The notes below the pieces were generated by a model. The model worked only from the letters and a program-made list of their open reading frames with translations. It made no database searches and was not told the DNA's origin. DNA of 45,415 nucleotides, from the NCBI GenBank assembly GCA_020848455.1, contig JADLAB010000439.1:1-45415 (forward strand), written 5' to 3'. Both the position numbers and the translations under genes were made by a program. Shown piece by piece: positions 36,110 to 45,415 of the stretch; the first letter of the stretch is position 1; the number at the start of each line of letters is the position of its first letter. This stretch comes from Polyangiaceae bacterium (GTDB taxonomy: Bacteria; Myxococcota_A; Polyangia; Polyangiales; Polyangiaceae).

Positions 36110-36619
36110 TCAGGGGTAGCAGAGGCCCTGACTCTCGAGCGCGCAGTCGACCGGGCACGCGTCGCAGAAGGCGCAGCGGGTGAGCCCCAGGTAGAGCGCC
36201 GCGCCCGTCGGGTGCGCGTTCGCGCAGTCGTCGGCGCACAGCTCGTCGAAGCACGACTCGAAGCACGTGAGCAGCGCCTGGCAGTCGGCGTCGCTCAGGC
36301 ACGTGTCGGCGTCCGGGGCGCAGGTGTACGCCGTCGAGCAGTTCGCGCAGGCGTAGCAGTCGCCCTGCAGATCGCAGCTGCTGCCGCCCGTGGTCGTGCT
36401 CGTCGTGGTCGACCACGTCGAGGTGGTCGTCGACCAGGTCGAGGTGGTGGTCGTCGTGGTCGTGGTCGTGGTCGTGGTGGTCGTGCCACCCGTGCCATTC
36501 AGCGACTGCGAGCCCTCGTCGACCCAGTCCCTGTCGGTGACGCCGTGGGCGCACCCGACCGCGAGCACGAGCACACACACGGCGGCCGAGCCGCACACCA
36601 CGCGAGCGCGATGGGCCAT
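36110..36619 (-). CDS. Cys-rich lipoprotein with Thr-rich linker
   Basis: A 169-residue surface protein, family not recognised. The signal peptide ends at a lipobox (VLVLAVGC, Cys at ~22). Residues ~42-80 are a linker of repeated Thr, Ser and Trp (GGTTTT then TSTWSTTTSTWSTTT) encoded by an imperfect GTC/GTG DNA repeat (36395-36490). The C-terminal domain (~82-169) has about 16 Cys in closely spaced pairs (CYACANCSTAYTCAPDADTC, then CQALLTCFESCFDELCADDC, then CAFCDACPVDCALE). This architecture is common in Myxococcota and fits a disulfide-stabilised cell-surface or secreted module. The ATG at 36619 has GGAGGAG upstream. Confidence 0.8.
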   Translation of the reverse strand: MAHRARVVCGSAAVCVLVLAVGCAHGVTDRDWVDEGSQSLNGTGGTTTTTTTTTTTTTTSTWSTTTSTWSTTTSTTTGGSSCDLQGDCYACANCSTAYTCAPDADTCLSDADCQALLTCFESCFDELCADDCANAHPTGAALYLGLTRCAFCDACPVDCALESQGLCYP

Positions 36620-36780
36620 GGTCTCCTCCCTGGCAACGGGTGAGGACGCGTGCAGCAAACGCCCCCGGCTCGGGAGCGAGGCGCGCGGCGGGGCCGCGCG
36701 AGCGCGTCTTCGTTCGGCCCTTCTTGTTGCCCCCGCGCGGGCGGGCGTTCAGCCCGGAACGGCTTTTTTCTCGGGCGCGC

Positions 36781-37446
36781 TCAGCGGCGCCGTGCGGCGA
36801 AGAACGCGGCCACGGCGGAGTAGCTCACGTCCTCGAGGCTGCCGAGAAAGTGGCAGGCGACGCTTCCCGCCGGGTCCACGAGCGAGTGCGCGGGGAGCTT
36901 CGTGCGGTCCGGAATCCCGATGGGGTCCACCCAGGCCCGGCGCAGCTCGAGGGGGAGCCAGTAGCTCGCGCGCAGGCCGGTGAGCGGCTGGGCCTCGAGG
37001 AAGGCGACGAGCTCTTCGCGCACGTCGTCGACGGACACGAAGGCGAGCTCGAGTGGCACGCCCTCGGCGACGAGCCGCTCCCGCCAGCCGAGGAGCAGCG
37101 GGATCTCGGCGTAGCAGGGCTTGCACCAGCTCGCCCAGAACACGACCCAGGTGAAGCTCCCGGCGCCGAAGCGGACGCGCCCCGGCAGGGCCTTGGCGTC
37201 CGGGGCGTACACCGTCTCGACGAGGCTGTCGGGCGCGAGCCCCGACGCCGGCTCGTGGCAGAACGGGCGACTCACGGGCGAGGTCGAGAGCGTCGGGGCG
37301 CCGGTCGCGACCGCTGCGTCGCGTGCGCCCGGCAGCATCGGGGTCGCGCTCGGCGCCGGCGGCGCGCCGTCGTCGCGGCAGCCTCCGAGCGACGCCGCGG
37401 CCGTGCCGAGCGCGCCGGCGAGCAGCGCGGCGAGGGATGCGCGCAT
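36781..37446 (-). CDS. TlpA-like thioredoxin-fold lipoprotein
   Basis: A 221-residue protein with a signal sequence and lipobox-like GGC (~20-22). The thioredoxin domain is at ~85-215, with the redox-active WCKPC motif in VVFWASWCKPCYAEIPLLLG. A GIPDRTKLPAHSLVDPAG strand segment provides the cis-Pro region. Such proteins reduce or isomerise disulfides outside the cytoplasm, for example in cytochrome c maturation. Here the neighbours are Cys-rich exported proteins, which are plausible substrates. It follows the gene at 37459 by 12 bases on the same strand, with GGAG upstream, so they are probably co-transcribed. Confidence 0.88.
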   Translation of the reverse strand: MRASLAALLAGALGTAAASLGGCRDDGAPPAPSATPMLPGARDAAVATGAPTLSTSPVSRPFCHEPASGLAPDSLVETVYAPDAKALPGRVRFGAGSFTWVVFWASWCKPCYAEIPLLLGWRERLVAEGVPLELAFVSVDDVREELVAFLEAQPLTGLRASYWLPLELRRAWVDPIGIPDRTKLPAHSLVDPAGSVACHFLGSLEDVSYSAVAAFFAARRR

Positions 37447-37458
37447 GGCCGGCTCCGG

Positions 37459-38325
37459 CTACGGCGCGCTCTTCAGGCGCCTGCGCACCACCTTGGCGTG
37501 GAGCTTGAGCTCGCTGTCCTGCACGGCGCCGCCCAGGCGCAGCTCCACCGGCCCGCCGCCCCCACGCGGCTGATAGCGCGCGATGCACGCGAACTCCGTG
37601 TCGGTGCTCTCGTAGGCGACCTGGAAGGGCTGGCTCGCGCGCAGGCCGAACTTCATGCAGCGCCAGCCCGGCGTGTCCCAGTCGGCGGCGCGCGACTGGT
37701 ACGGGAGCTCGGCGAGGCTCGCCGGCACCATGTCGCCGTCGGGGCAGAAGGGCGACGTCGACGTCGGCCCCGAGCCGTCGCCGAAGGTGAGCTTGCTCTT
37801 GCCGAACATCGCCGCGGCCGACTTCTGGCACGCCTTGAGCGTCTCGCGTGCGGCCGCATCCGCCGGCTCGTACTCCCAGATCTCGCGCGTCGCCTGCTTC
37901 TTGAAGAGCTCGACGCAGCGCTTGTGCTCGGCTGGCGACATGCCGCTCGGCACCTTCGCCACCACCTTCAGCGCCGCCTCGAGGGGCGGGCCGTCGTTCG
38001 CCTTGGCCCTCGGGTCGCCGTAGTAGAGCTCGTCGACGGCGACGCGTGCGGCCTTCATCCCGTCGTAGGTCTGCGGCTCGAGGAGGTTGCAGGCCCCGGA
38101 GAGCTCGCCGCGCTCCGACTCGCTCAGCTTGGGCGGCCCCTCGGGCTCCGGTCCGGCCTCGGAGTCGACCGCCGCGGGCGCGCCGCCGGTCGTCGCCGCG
38201 GCACTCGCGCTGGCCGTACCGTCGGTCGGGGTCTTGGGCGACGAGCCGCACGCAGACGCGCCCCACAGGACCGCAAGCGCGAGCGTGACGACGGTACCCG
38301 GGTGAAGTCGCGCGTGCAGGTGCAT
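37459..38325 (-). CDS. predicted lipoprotein, unknown function
   Basis: A 288-residue exported protein. The signal peptide (VVTLALAVLWGASAC) ends in a lipobox, followed by a low-complexity Ala/Thr/Gly/Pro linker to ~75. The folded part (~78-285) is polar and has four Cys (GACNLLEPQ, KRCVELF, CQKSAAAMF, GWRCMKFG), with a run SPFCPDGDMVPASLAELPYQ. I do not recognise a family. It lies directly upstream of the TlpA-like thioredoxin gene, so the two probably act together or are exported together. Confidence 0.75.
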   Translation of the reverse strand: MHLHARLHPGTVVTLALAVLWGASACGSSPKTPTDGTASASAAATTGGAPAAVDSEAGPEPEGPPKLSESERGELSGACNLLEPQTYDGMKAARVAVDELYYGDPRAKANDGPPLEAALKVVAKVPSGMSPAEHKRCVELFKKQATREIWEYEPADAAARETLKACQKSAAAMFGKSKLTFGDGSGPTSTSPFCPDGDMVPASLAELPYQSRAADWDTPGWRCMKFGLRASQPFQVAYESTDTEFACIARYQPRGGGGPVELRLGGAVQDSELKLHAKVVRRRLKSAP

Positions 38326-38520
38326 GCTCGCTTCGGTATCACGGTCGCCGTGCGGCGCCCACGGCGCCGGGGCTGCGCCGGCGGAGATGGCCCGCCAGGA
38401 CGCCCGACAGCAAGTTGCGGTTCATGGTCTTGCCGCGGCGACCTGCGGCTCGTCTTCACCCGCGTCGCAGCGGAAGGTCAGCGCCCCGACCAGCTCGGTC
38501 CTTCGCGCCGGATCAGGGGG

Positions 38521-38925
38521 TCAGCCGGCTCCGCCCGCGCCGCCGCTCCCGCCGCCGCCGGCACCGCAGCTCGGGCTCCCGCCCTGGGCCTGCCAGCTGT
38601 CGGCCCAGGCGCAGAGCTCCGTGCAGTCGGCCGCCTCGAGGCTCGTCGCCCTGGAGGAGCAGATCGCCGCGTCTTGACCGACCGTCTCGCCGGGGCAGGC
38701 GTAGACGGCGAAGCAACGCGCCACGCAGGCATCCTCGGACGGCGACCCGCAGGACACGAGCCGAGCGCACTCGGTGGTGCACAGGCTCGAGCACTCGCTC
38801 GCGGCCGGTGTGACATCGCAGTCACCCCCGGCTCCGCCACCACCCGCGTCGTCGCAGCCGGAGCTCCACGAAACGACGGGCAACACGAGCGCTCCGATGG
38901 CGAGGACGAGTCGCGAAGGCCGCAT
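38521..38925 (-). CDS. small Cys-rich lipoprotein, unknown function
   Basis: A 134-residue protein. The signal peptide (LVLAIGALVLPVVSWSSGC) has a lipobox-type end. A Gly-rich linker precedes a compact domain with about ten Cys (ECSSLCTTECARLVSCGSPS, then CVARCFAVYACPGETVG, then CTELCAWADSW) and a Gly-Ser tail. The Cys spacing is similar in style to the protein at 36110, suggesting a related surface-module family. The ribosome-binding site is weak (GAGCG). The ~195 bp on its 3' side contain no feature I can name. Confidence 0.7.
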   Translation of the reverse strand: MRPSRLVLAIGALVLPVVSWSSGCDDAGGGGAGGDCDVTPAASECSSLCTTECARLVSCGSPSEDACVARCFAVYACPGETVGQDAAICSSRATSLEAADCTELCAWADSWQAQGGSPSCGAGGGGSGGAGGAG

Positions 38926-38978
38926 GCGCTCGCGAGGTGCAACGGCCGTGCCGCTCGCGGCCCCGCGCCGGGACGGCC

Positions 38979-40433
38979 TCAGGGCGGCGGCGCCGCGACG
39001 TAGATCGCGTTCGTGTAGATCCACACGAAGGACTGCGACGCGAGCGAGGCGAAGCTCGACAGGTAGGGCGCGAGGTGCCGTGGGACCATGCGGATCTCGG
39101 CGCGGTACGCGCCCGGCTCGCTGGCGGTGTAGTGCACGCCGTCGCCCGGCTGGTCCGCCACGACCTGCCAGCCGCCGTCGGCGGCGCGCAGGATCCGCGC
39201 GGAGAGCTCCGGCGCCTCGACCGTGGGGTCGAGGTCGCGCACGGCCGGCAGCTCCACCACGAGCTCCGCGCCCGACGCCACCGTCTCGCCCATCTCGTGG
39301 ACCGCACCGCCGAGCTCGGCGCGAAAGTCGAAGCCCTCCGGGTAGCCGAGCATCTCGAACGCCCCCCAGAGCCGCTCGGCGCGCAGGGCCTCCTTCAGCG
39401 CGAGGTCGTCGAAGCCGCCCGCGCCGTCGTCGGCGACGAGCACGTGGTTCGAGAAGGAGCTCATCATGCGCCGGTAGCTGTCGAGCCGCTCGCCGTCGGG
39501 CAGGAGCTGCGGGAAGGAGTTGGCGTGGCAATCGGTGGCCATCACGGTGAGCCGCCGCACGCCGCGCGCGAGCACGCCTGCCCAGCGCTCGAGGTAGATC
39601 GGGTCCTCGTTGACGATCGGCAGCAGGATGAGGTCGGGGTGCGGCAAGAGCTCGGGGGTCTGGAGCTTGCCCGCGATCGCGAAGGCGCCGCCCGCGCCCG
39701 TGTAGACGTTGGCGTGCAGGTTGTACATCTCGAAGCCGTCGAGCGGGAGCGTCGCGAGCTCGTCCACGCTCCAGTCCTCGGTGTGCGAGACGAGCGCCAC
39801 CCCGCCGGCGGCCTGCAGGAGCAGGATGGCCTCGGGCGTCGCGGCGCCGTAGACGGCGTCGCGCTCGGCCTCGGTCGGCGCGACGTGGCGCTCGAGGCCG
39901 ACGGGCATGGTGCCCGTCTCGGTGCCCGCCGCGAGCAGGGCACGCGTCCCGTCGGGGCAGCCCGCCCAGCTCGCGACGGGCTCGCCCGCTCGCATCACGA
40001 GCTCGTCGCCGCGCTCGGCGCGGTAGAGCAGCGTCTCCGGGTACTCGGTCGAGCTGAAGGTGCTGCCGTGATCGGTGAGTAGCATGAAGTCGTGGCGGCT
40101 CTGGCACAGGCCGCGGCGGAAGGTGTCGAAGCAGGGCTCGTTGACGGCGCCCGTGGTCTCGTCCCGGGGCGAGCCGTCGCAGGCGTCGTGCGAGTAGACC
40201 GAGTGGGCGTGGATGATCCCGCGCCGCTCGAGCCAGCCACGCGCGCCGGGCTCGCGCGCCGTCGGGTACACGACGCCCGGATACCAGCCCTGCGGGCCCG
40301 TGGGACCGGGGGCCTCGGCCTCGCCGCCGCAGCCCGCGGCCGCGGTCAGCGCGAGCGCGAGCGGCGCGAGGTAGCGTGTGCGCGGGGCGGGGGCGCGCCG
40401 GGCGGCGGCAGGGGGACGCGGTAGGGTGCTCAT
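38979..40433 (-). CDS. PHP-like metal-dependent hydrolase lipoprotein
   Basis: A 484-residue exported protein with a signal peptide and lipobox (ALALTAAAGC, Cys at ~35). The PHP-type metal-binding pattern is visible: IIHAHSVYSHDACDG (HxH near the start), MLLTDHGS, ALVSHTEDW and MATDCHANSF near the C-terminal side of the domain. PHP proteins are phosphoesterases or related hydrolases; the substrate is unknown. A C-terminal ~120-residue beta-rich region follows. It starts at an ATG overlapping the Sel1-repeat gene stop (ATGA), so the two are translationally coupled. Confidence 0.8.
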   Translation of the reverse strand: MSTLPRPPAAARRAPAPRTRYLAPLALALTAAAGCGGEAEAPGPTGPQGWYPGVVYPTAREPGARGWLERRGIIHAHSVYSHDACDGSPRDETTGAVNEPCFDTFRRGLCQSRHDFMLLTDHGSTFSSTEYPETLLYRAERGDELVMRAGEPVASWAGCPDGTRALLAAGTETGTMPVGLERHVAPTEAERDAVYGAATPEAILLLQAAGGVALVSHTEDWSVDELATLPLDGFEMYNLHANVYTGAGGAFAIAGKLQTPELLPHPDLILLPIVNEDPIYLERWAGVLARGVRRLTVMATDCHANSFPQLLPDGERLDSYRRMMSSFSNHVLVADDGAGGFDDLALKEALRAERLWGAFEMLGYPEGFDFRAELGGAVHEMGETVASGAELVVELPAVRDLDPTVEAPELSARILRAADGGWQVVADQPGDGVHYTASEPGAYRAEIRMVPRHLAPYLSSFASLASQSFVWIYTNAIYVAAPPP

Positions 40434-41851
40434 GGTCGTGTTGGCGCGGCGCTCGTCAGCAGCTCGCAGCTCTCGGCGTCGCCCCCGCGACAGGCGCGCG
40501 CGAGCAGCGCGCGGCCGGCGCCGTCGTCCTTCGGGCCGCCGAGGCCGTCGAGGCGCATGCGCCCGAGCTTGCCGCACGAGGCTGCGAGGCCGGCGTCGCA
40601 CGCACGCGCGAAGAGCGTTGCCGCGCGCGCGGGGTCGGCGGGGATGGGCGGCCGGTTGACGAGCATGACGCCGAGCGAGTCGCACGACTCGACGAGCCCG
40701 CCCTCGCAGGTGCGCTCGAAGAGCGCCGCGGCGCGCACCGGATCGGCCGCCACGCCCCGCCCGTCCGCGAGGAGCTTGCCGAGGTTCGCGCACGCGTTCG
40801 CGTCGGCGTCCGCGCACGCGCGCTCGAGCAGCGCGGCGGCGCCGGGCGCGTCCGGCGCCCCGCCACGGCCCGCCGCGAGCATGTAGCCGAGGTTGCCGCA
40901 GGCCTCGGCCACCTTGGCGTCGCAGGCGCGCGCGAAGAGCGCGCGGGCGCGCACCGGGTCGGGCGCCCCACCCTCGCCGTGCTCGAGCAGGACGGCGAGC
41001 GCGTTGCAGCCGCGCGGCTCGGAGAGCGCGCAGGCCCGCTCGAGCGTCGTCACCGCGCGGGCGGCGTCGCGCGGGCGGCCGACGCCGCGCGCGAAGCTCC
41101 ACCCGAGGTCGACGCAGCCGGCGGCGAAGTCGCGGGCGCACAGCTCGGCGTCGAGATCGGCGGCGCGCACCGGGTCGGCGGCGACACCGTTGCCGTCGCG
41201 GTACGCGCTCGCGAGGGCCAGGCATCCGTGGCTCGCCCCTGCCTGGCAGGCGAGCTCGAACAAGTGCGCGGCCTGGGCCGGATCGGCCGGCACGCCGTGG
41301 CCGCTCTGCAGCTGCGTCCCGAGGTGGACGCAAGCGTCGGCGACGCCCGCCGCGCAGGCGCCGACGAGCAGGGGCGCGGCGCGCGCGGGGTCGGCGGGGA
41401 CGCCTTCGCCCCGGACGAGCAGCGCCCCGAGCAGGTAGCACGAGGGCGCGAAGTCGCGGGCGCAGGCGGCCTCGAGGAACGGGACGGCATCGGCGGCGCG
41501 CTTGCCCGGCAGGGCGCCCTGGAGCAGCAGCGCGGCGAGTCGATGACAGCTCTCGGCGTCGCCCCCGCGGCACGCGCCGAACTGCAGCTCCACGGTGGCC
41601 TGGCTCGACGCCTGGAGCGCCTCGCCGCCGGGGAGCGAGGGCGGCCTGCCCGGCTCGGACGGGGTGGGGGCGCCCGGCGACGCGGCCCCGGCCGCGGGGT
41701 CGCTCGCGTCGGACGCCACGTCGACGCCCGCGGCCGCCACGGGCAGAGAACTCGGCGCGCACGCCGCACCGGGCCCGAGCGCCGCGAGCGCGAGCCCGAG
41801 CGCCGCGAGCCACGGACGCGAGGCGCCGGCACGCGAGCCCATGCCCACCAT
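40430..41851 (-). CDS. Sel1-like repeat lipoprotein
   Basis: A 473-residue protein with a signal peptide ending in a lipobox (ALGPGAAC). Residues ~90-470 hold about ten tandem Sel1-like repeats of ~36 residues, each with a G(D/V)xxCxxLG-type helix start and a DPxRAAxLFxxAC segment. Cys recurs once or twice per repeat, an unusual extra that may form inter-repeat disulfides outside the cytoplasm. Sel1 repeats are protein-interaction scaffolds. The coupled downstream gene is the PHP-like lipoprotein, so the two probably act together at the cell surface. The start may be M4 (GSRAGASRPW) instead of M1. Confidence 0.87.
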   Translation of the reverse strand: MVGMGSRAGASRPWLAALGLALAALGPGAACAPSSLPVAAAGVDVASDASDPAAGAASPGAPTPSEPGRPPSLPGGEALQASSQATVELQFGACRGGDAESCHRLAALLLQGALPGKRAADAVPFLEAACARDFAPSCYLLGALLVRGEGVPADPARAAPLLVGACAAGVADACVHLGTQLQSGHGVPADPAQAAHLFELACQAGASHGCLALASAYRDGNGVAADPVRAADLDAELCARDFAAGCVDLGWSFARGVGRPRDAARAVTTLERACALSEPRGCNALAVLLEHGEGGAPDPVRARALFARACDAKVAEACGNLGYMLAAGRGGAPDAPGAAALLERACADADANACANLGKLLADGRGVAADPVRAAALFERTCEGGLVESCDSLGVMLVNRPPIPADPARAATLFARACDAGLAASCGKLGRMRLDGLGGPKDDGAGRALLARACRGGDAESCELLTSAAPTRP

Positions 41852-41924
41852 GGTGTCGTGTTTGCGGGCGCCCTGGAAGCCCCAACCGTACGAGCGGCGA
41901 CGCAGCCGTCGCCGCGCACGCCGA

Positions 41925-42995
<1,071 letters not shown>

Positions 42996-43173
42996 GTCCG
43001 CACCTCCGTGCCTGCGTGAACAAGGCGGCGCGAGCCTAGCGCGCACCCCGGCGCTTGGAAAGGAGCGCGACCCGGCACGCCGGCGCGCGCGGGCGGAAGC
43101 GCGCGCCGGCGGCGATTGACGAGCCGCCCGCCCCGGCCGATGTTCGGCCGGATCACAGCGGAAGGGTGGAGCC

Positions 43174-44118
43174 ATGGTGTGGTGGATCGTCGGCGGAGCG
43201 CTGCTCCTCGTGTGGGTCGCGATGAACCTGAAGACCTCGCGCTCCGACGGGACGTACCTCGGCGCCGTCCACCCGTACCGCCGCATGATGCAGTTTCTCA
43301 TGCCGACCCGAAACGAGTCGGTCGTCTACTTCGACGAGTACGTGAACGCCGAGCCGCTGCTCGAGTACCTCGCCGAGGCGCGCGGGCAGTTCCACGTCGA
43401 CGTGACCCACTGCGTCGTGGCCGCCTGCGGCATCGGGCTCGCCGAGGCGCCCAAGATGAACCGCTTCGTGGTCGGTCGCCGCCTCTACCAGAAGAAGGGC
43501 CGCTGGATCACCTTCAGCATGAAGCGCCGCCGCAAGGACAAGGACGCCAAGCTGTCCACGGTGAAGGTCGAGGTGCGGGACGGCGACTCCTTCCGGCAGC
43601 TCGTCGAGCGCATCGAGCAGAAGATCGGCGTCGAGCGCTCGGACACCGTGACCTACACGGACAAGGAGCTGAACCTCTTCCTCAACCTGCCGCGGCCCCT
43701 GCTCGGGCGCGGCGTCGGGCTGCTCCGGTGGCTCGACTACCACAACTTCTTGCCCGAGAGCTTCCTCGAGCCGGATCCCTTCTTCACGAGCATCTTCGTC
43801 GCCAACCTCGGCAGCGTCGACATGCGCGCCGGGTACCACCACCTCTACGAGTGGGGCACCTGCCCGCTCTTCGTCATGGTGGGCAAGGTCGAGGATCGAC
43901 CGGTCGTCGAGGGGGGCGCCGTCAAGGTCCAGAAGACCCTGCACCTGCGCTTCACCTACGACGAGCGCATCGACGACGGCATGAGCGCGAACGAGGGCAT
44001 CGTCGCGGTGCGGCGCGCGCTCGAGAGCCCGCGCCGCTACCTCGGTTGCCTCGACCCGGGCGGCTCGGACACCCACCCGCTCGGGCTGGCCGAGGCGGCA
44101 CCCGTCGACGAAGCGTGA
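43174..44118 (+). CDS. membrane-anchored acyltransferase homologue (E2-like), His to Glu
   Basis: A 314-residue protein resembling the catalytic domain of 2-oxo-acid dehydrogenase acyltransferases (E2) without lipoyl or E1/E3-binding domains. An N-terminal hydrophobic segment (~2-17, [17 protein letters not shown]) should anchor it. The catalytic motif normally reads D-H-R-x-x-D-G; here it is [16 protein letters not shown], with Glu in place of the catalytic His. Other fold markers ([24 protein letters not shown]-like [12 protein letters not shown]) are retained. The enzyme may be inactive for acetyl transfer or may use a different mechanism. It lies alone between the aldolase gene and the lipoprotein at 44240. 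Confidence 0.8.
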   Translation: MVWWIVGGALLLVWVAMNLKTSRSDGTYLGAVHPYRRMMQFLMPTRNESVVYFDEYVNAEPLLEYLAEARGQFHVDVTHCVVAACGIGLAEAPKMNRFVVGRRLYQKKGRWITFSMKRRRKDKDAKLSTVKVEVRDGDSFRQLVERIEQKIGVERSDTVTYTDKELNLFLNLPRPLLGRGVGLLRWLDYHNFLPESFLEPDPFFTSIFVANLGSVDMRAGYHHLYEWGTCPLFVMVGKVEDRPVVEGGAVKVQKTLHLRFTYDERIDDGMSANEGIVAVRRALESPRRYLGCLDPGGSDTHPLGLAEAAPVDEA

Positions 44119-44239
44119 GCCCGACGCCGGCAACCGTTGCGCCTGGGCGGGAAGTGGTGCTTCAATGACTGCTGATCCGCGCCGGGCGCGACCCGTTGCG
44201 CCCACCGTCACCGCGTTCCTTGCTACCGAGGCGATGCAC

Positions 44240-44596
44240 ATGAAGATCTGGATGCTCGTGGGGCTGTTGGCATCGACGGTGGCGCTCGCCTGCGGCAGCA
44301 GCGACGAGACCACCGGCCCCGTGAACACGACCACGGGCACGGGCGCGACCGGCGGCGGCGGGAGCGGCGCGACCGGCGGCACCGGGGGTCAGGGAGCCAC
44401 GGGCGGTCAGGGCGGCCAGGCGCCGGCGGGCAGCCAGGCCGCGACCGAGATCGTGAACGGCGGGCAGGTCGCCGAGAGCGCCAACTACCGCATGGTCTTC
44501 ACGCTCGGCCAGTCGTCGCCGGCCCAGGACACGCACCAGTCTGCCGGGTACCGCCTGCAGGGCGGCATCATCGGCGCCAACGGGAGCCTGCCGTGA
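44240..44596 (+). CDS. Gly/Thr-rich lipoprotein coupled to collagen-like gene
   Basis: A 118-residue exported protein. The signal peptide ([16 protein letters not shown]) ends in a lipobox, followed by a Gly/Thr/Ala linker with repeated GATGG units (~30-65) and a small domain (~68-118) with aromatic residues ([20 protein letters not shown]). I do not recognise a family. The ATG at 44240 has GAGGCG nine bases upstream; an ATG at 44234 is an alternative. The stop overlaps the GTG of the next gene (GTGA), so the two are made together. It may anchor or precede the collagen-like protein at the surface. Confidence 0.7.
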   Translation: MKIWMLVGLLASTVALACGSSDETTGPVNTTTGTGATGGGGSGATGGTGGQGATGGQGGQAPAGSQAATEIVNGGQVAESANYRMVFTLGQSSPAQDTHQSAGYRLQGGIIGANGSLP

Positions 44597-45415
44597 GCCG
44601 GGCGAGCTGGGCCCGCCTGGTCGGCGGGGCCGTGGGGCTCGCCGCGACCGCATGGGGAACGACAGCGCTCGCTCAGGTGCCGCAGAGCATCACGCAGCAG
44701 GGGCGCCTCTACGACGGCAACGGGCAGCCGGTCACCGGCTCGCGCGACGTCGTGTTCGCGCTCTACAGCAGCGCGGGCGCGGCGAGCTCGATCTGGAGCG
44801 AGACGCACACCATCACCTTCGACGAGGGCTACTTCTCGGTGACCCTCGGCACGACCGACCCGCTCGACACGGCCGTGTTCGACGGCTCGGTGCGCTATCT
44901 CGGCATCAAGGTCGACACCGACCCCGAGATGACGCCGCGCGCGGCGGTGCACAGCGTGCCCTACGCGATCCTCGCGGGCGACGTGACGGGTGACATCCAC
45001 CCGAGCTCCATCACGGTCAACGGCACGACGGTCATCGACGACACGGGTGCCTGGGTGGGCCCGTCGAGCGGCCTCATCGGGCCCACGGGCCCGGCCGGTG
45101 CGGCCGGCGCCATCGGTCCCACGGGTCCCGCGGGGGCCGCGGGCGCCGCGGGCGCCGTAGGACCGACCGGACCGGCGGGCGCAAAGGGCGCGACCGGCGC
45201 CACGGGCGCAGTCGGACCGACGGGTCCTGCCGGTGCGAACGGTGCCACGGGCCCCCAGGGCGTTCAGGGCGTGGCAGGCGCGCTCGGTGCAACCGGAGCC
45301 ACGGGCGCGAACGGTTCGAACGGCGCCGTCGGACCGACCGGACCGCAGGGTCCCGCGGGCGCGAACGGCGCCGTCGGACCGACCGGACCCCAGGGCATCC
45401 AGGGCATCCAGGGCA
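44593..45415 (+). CDS. collagen-like (Gly-X-Y) surface protein, partial at the right edge
   Basis: The frame is open to the window end (274 codons seen). A signal peptide ([18 protein letters not shown]) is followed by a ~130-residue beta-type domain ([20 protein letters not shown], then [13 protein letters not shown]), typical of bacterial fibre and tail-tip proteins. Residues ~160-274 are collagen-like triplets: [19 protein letters not shown], then [19 protein letters not shown], and so on, with Thr and Ala in the Y position. Collagen-like triplets form trimeric fibres. The GTG at 44593 overlaps the upstream stop. The C-terminal domain lies outside the window, so length and function are unknown. 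Confidence 0.85.
   Translation, partial: MSRASWARLVGGAVGLAATAWGTTALAQVPQSITQQGRLYDGNGQPVTGSRDVVFALYSSAGAASSIWSETHTITFDEGYFSVTLGTTDPLDTAVFDGSVRYLGIKVDTDPEMTPRAAVHSVPYAILAGDVTGDIHPSSITVNGTTVIDDTGAWVGPSSGLIGPTGPAGAAGAIGPTGPAGAAGAAGAVGPTGPAGAKGATGATGAVGPTGPAGANGATGPQGVQGVAGALGATGATGANGSNGAVGPTGPQGPAGANGAVGPTGPQGIQGIQG

Noticed and set aside
44240-45415. GATGG-type repeats and collagen repeats as evidence of a DNA-level tandem repeat element.
   Set aside because: The periodicity follows codons and encodes Gly-rich and Gly-X-Y protein tracts, so a protein-level explanation suffices.

Overview
The window is very GC-rich, has G/C-ending codons throughout, and is packed with Hanks-type Ser/Thr kinases, a CheA-receiver hybrid, Cys-rich and Thr-rich lipoproteins, Sel1 repeats and a collagen-like fibre protein. 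This points to a large-genome Myxococcota bacterium (the former deltaproteobacteria, Polyangia-like). That assignment is inferred from gene content; there is no rRNA gene to confirm it. Almost all genes have sensible Shine-Dalgarno sequences, and GTG/TTG starts are common.

Layout. (1) 1-1643 is a decayed edge: a possible transposase 3' end, a truncated PAAR-like gene with a small partner gene, a frameshifted remnant, two tandem 52-bp palindromic repeats, a hexamer microsatellite and a long imperfect hairpin. (2) 1644-5440 (minus) is the membrane-biogenesis block cdsA-yidD-yidC-khpB(jag); rpmH and rnpA, its usual neighbours, are absent. (3) 5447-7861 is a solitary N6-adenine DNA methyltransferase. 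(4) 7933-17644 (minus) is an eight-gene chemosensory operon: cheW, cheR-TPR, cheW, a two-CW Cys-rich protein, a soluble PAS-MCP, a CheA-receiver hybrid, a CheB whose receiver has lost its phosphorylation residues, and a rare fusion of a CheX/CheC-like domain, a receiver and a Ser/Thr kinase. (5) 17868-18461 (plus) is a V4R-like sensor-type protein with its own promoter, read divergently from the che operon. (6) 18536-24052 (minus) is a tightly coupled six-gene operon encoding a group 3 [NiFe] hydrogenase (MvhG, MvhA), its maturation protease, HdrA, MvhD and a TusA-like sulfur carrier. No HdrB or HdrC gene is present, which makes it the most unusual metabolic module here.

(7) 24494-32825 is mostly housekeeping: a small zinc-ribbon-like protein, a membrane protein, a beta-lactamase-fold lipoprotein, secA, terC, a short ribosome-hibernation-factor-like gene, and a divergent nhaR-type LysR regulator with two palindromes in the shared promoter. 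(8) 33078-41851 is envelope and surface biology: a second, membrane-anchored Ser/Thr kinase, a small metzincin-type protease, a TlpA-like thioredoxin, several lipoproteins, a PHP-like lipoprotein and a Sel1-repeat lipoprotein. (9) 41925-45415 holds an archaeal-type class I fructose-bisphosphate aldolase, a membrane-anchored acyltransferase homologue whose catalytic His is replaced by Glu, and a lipoprotein coupled to a collagen-like protein that runs off the right edge.

A recurrent non-coding element occurs three times (24288-24452, 32865-32985, 35983-36079). Its arms are degenerate 7-bp repeats, GGCTNNN on one side and NNNAGCC on the other, and each copy begins about 30-42 bp after a stop codon. 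Two copies share a 53-bp core that is almost identical.
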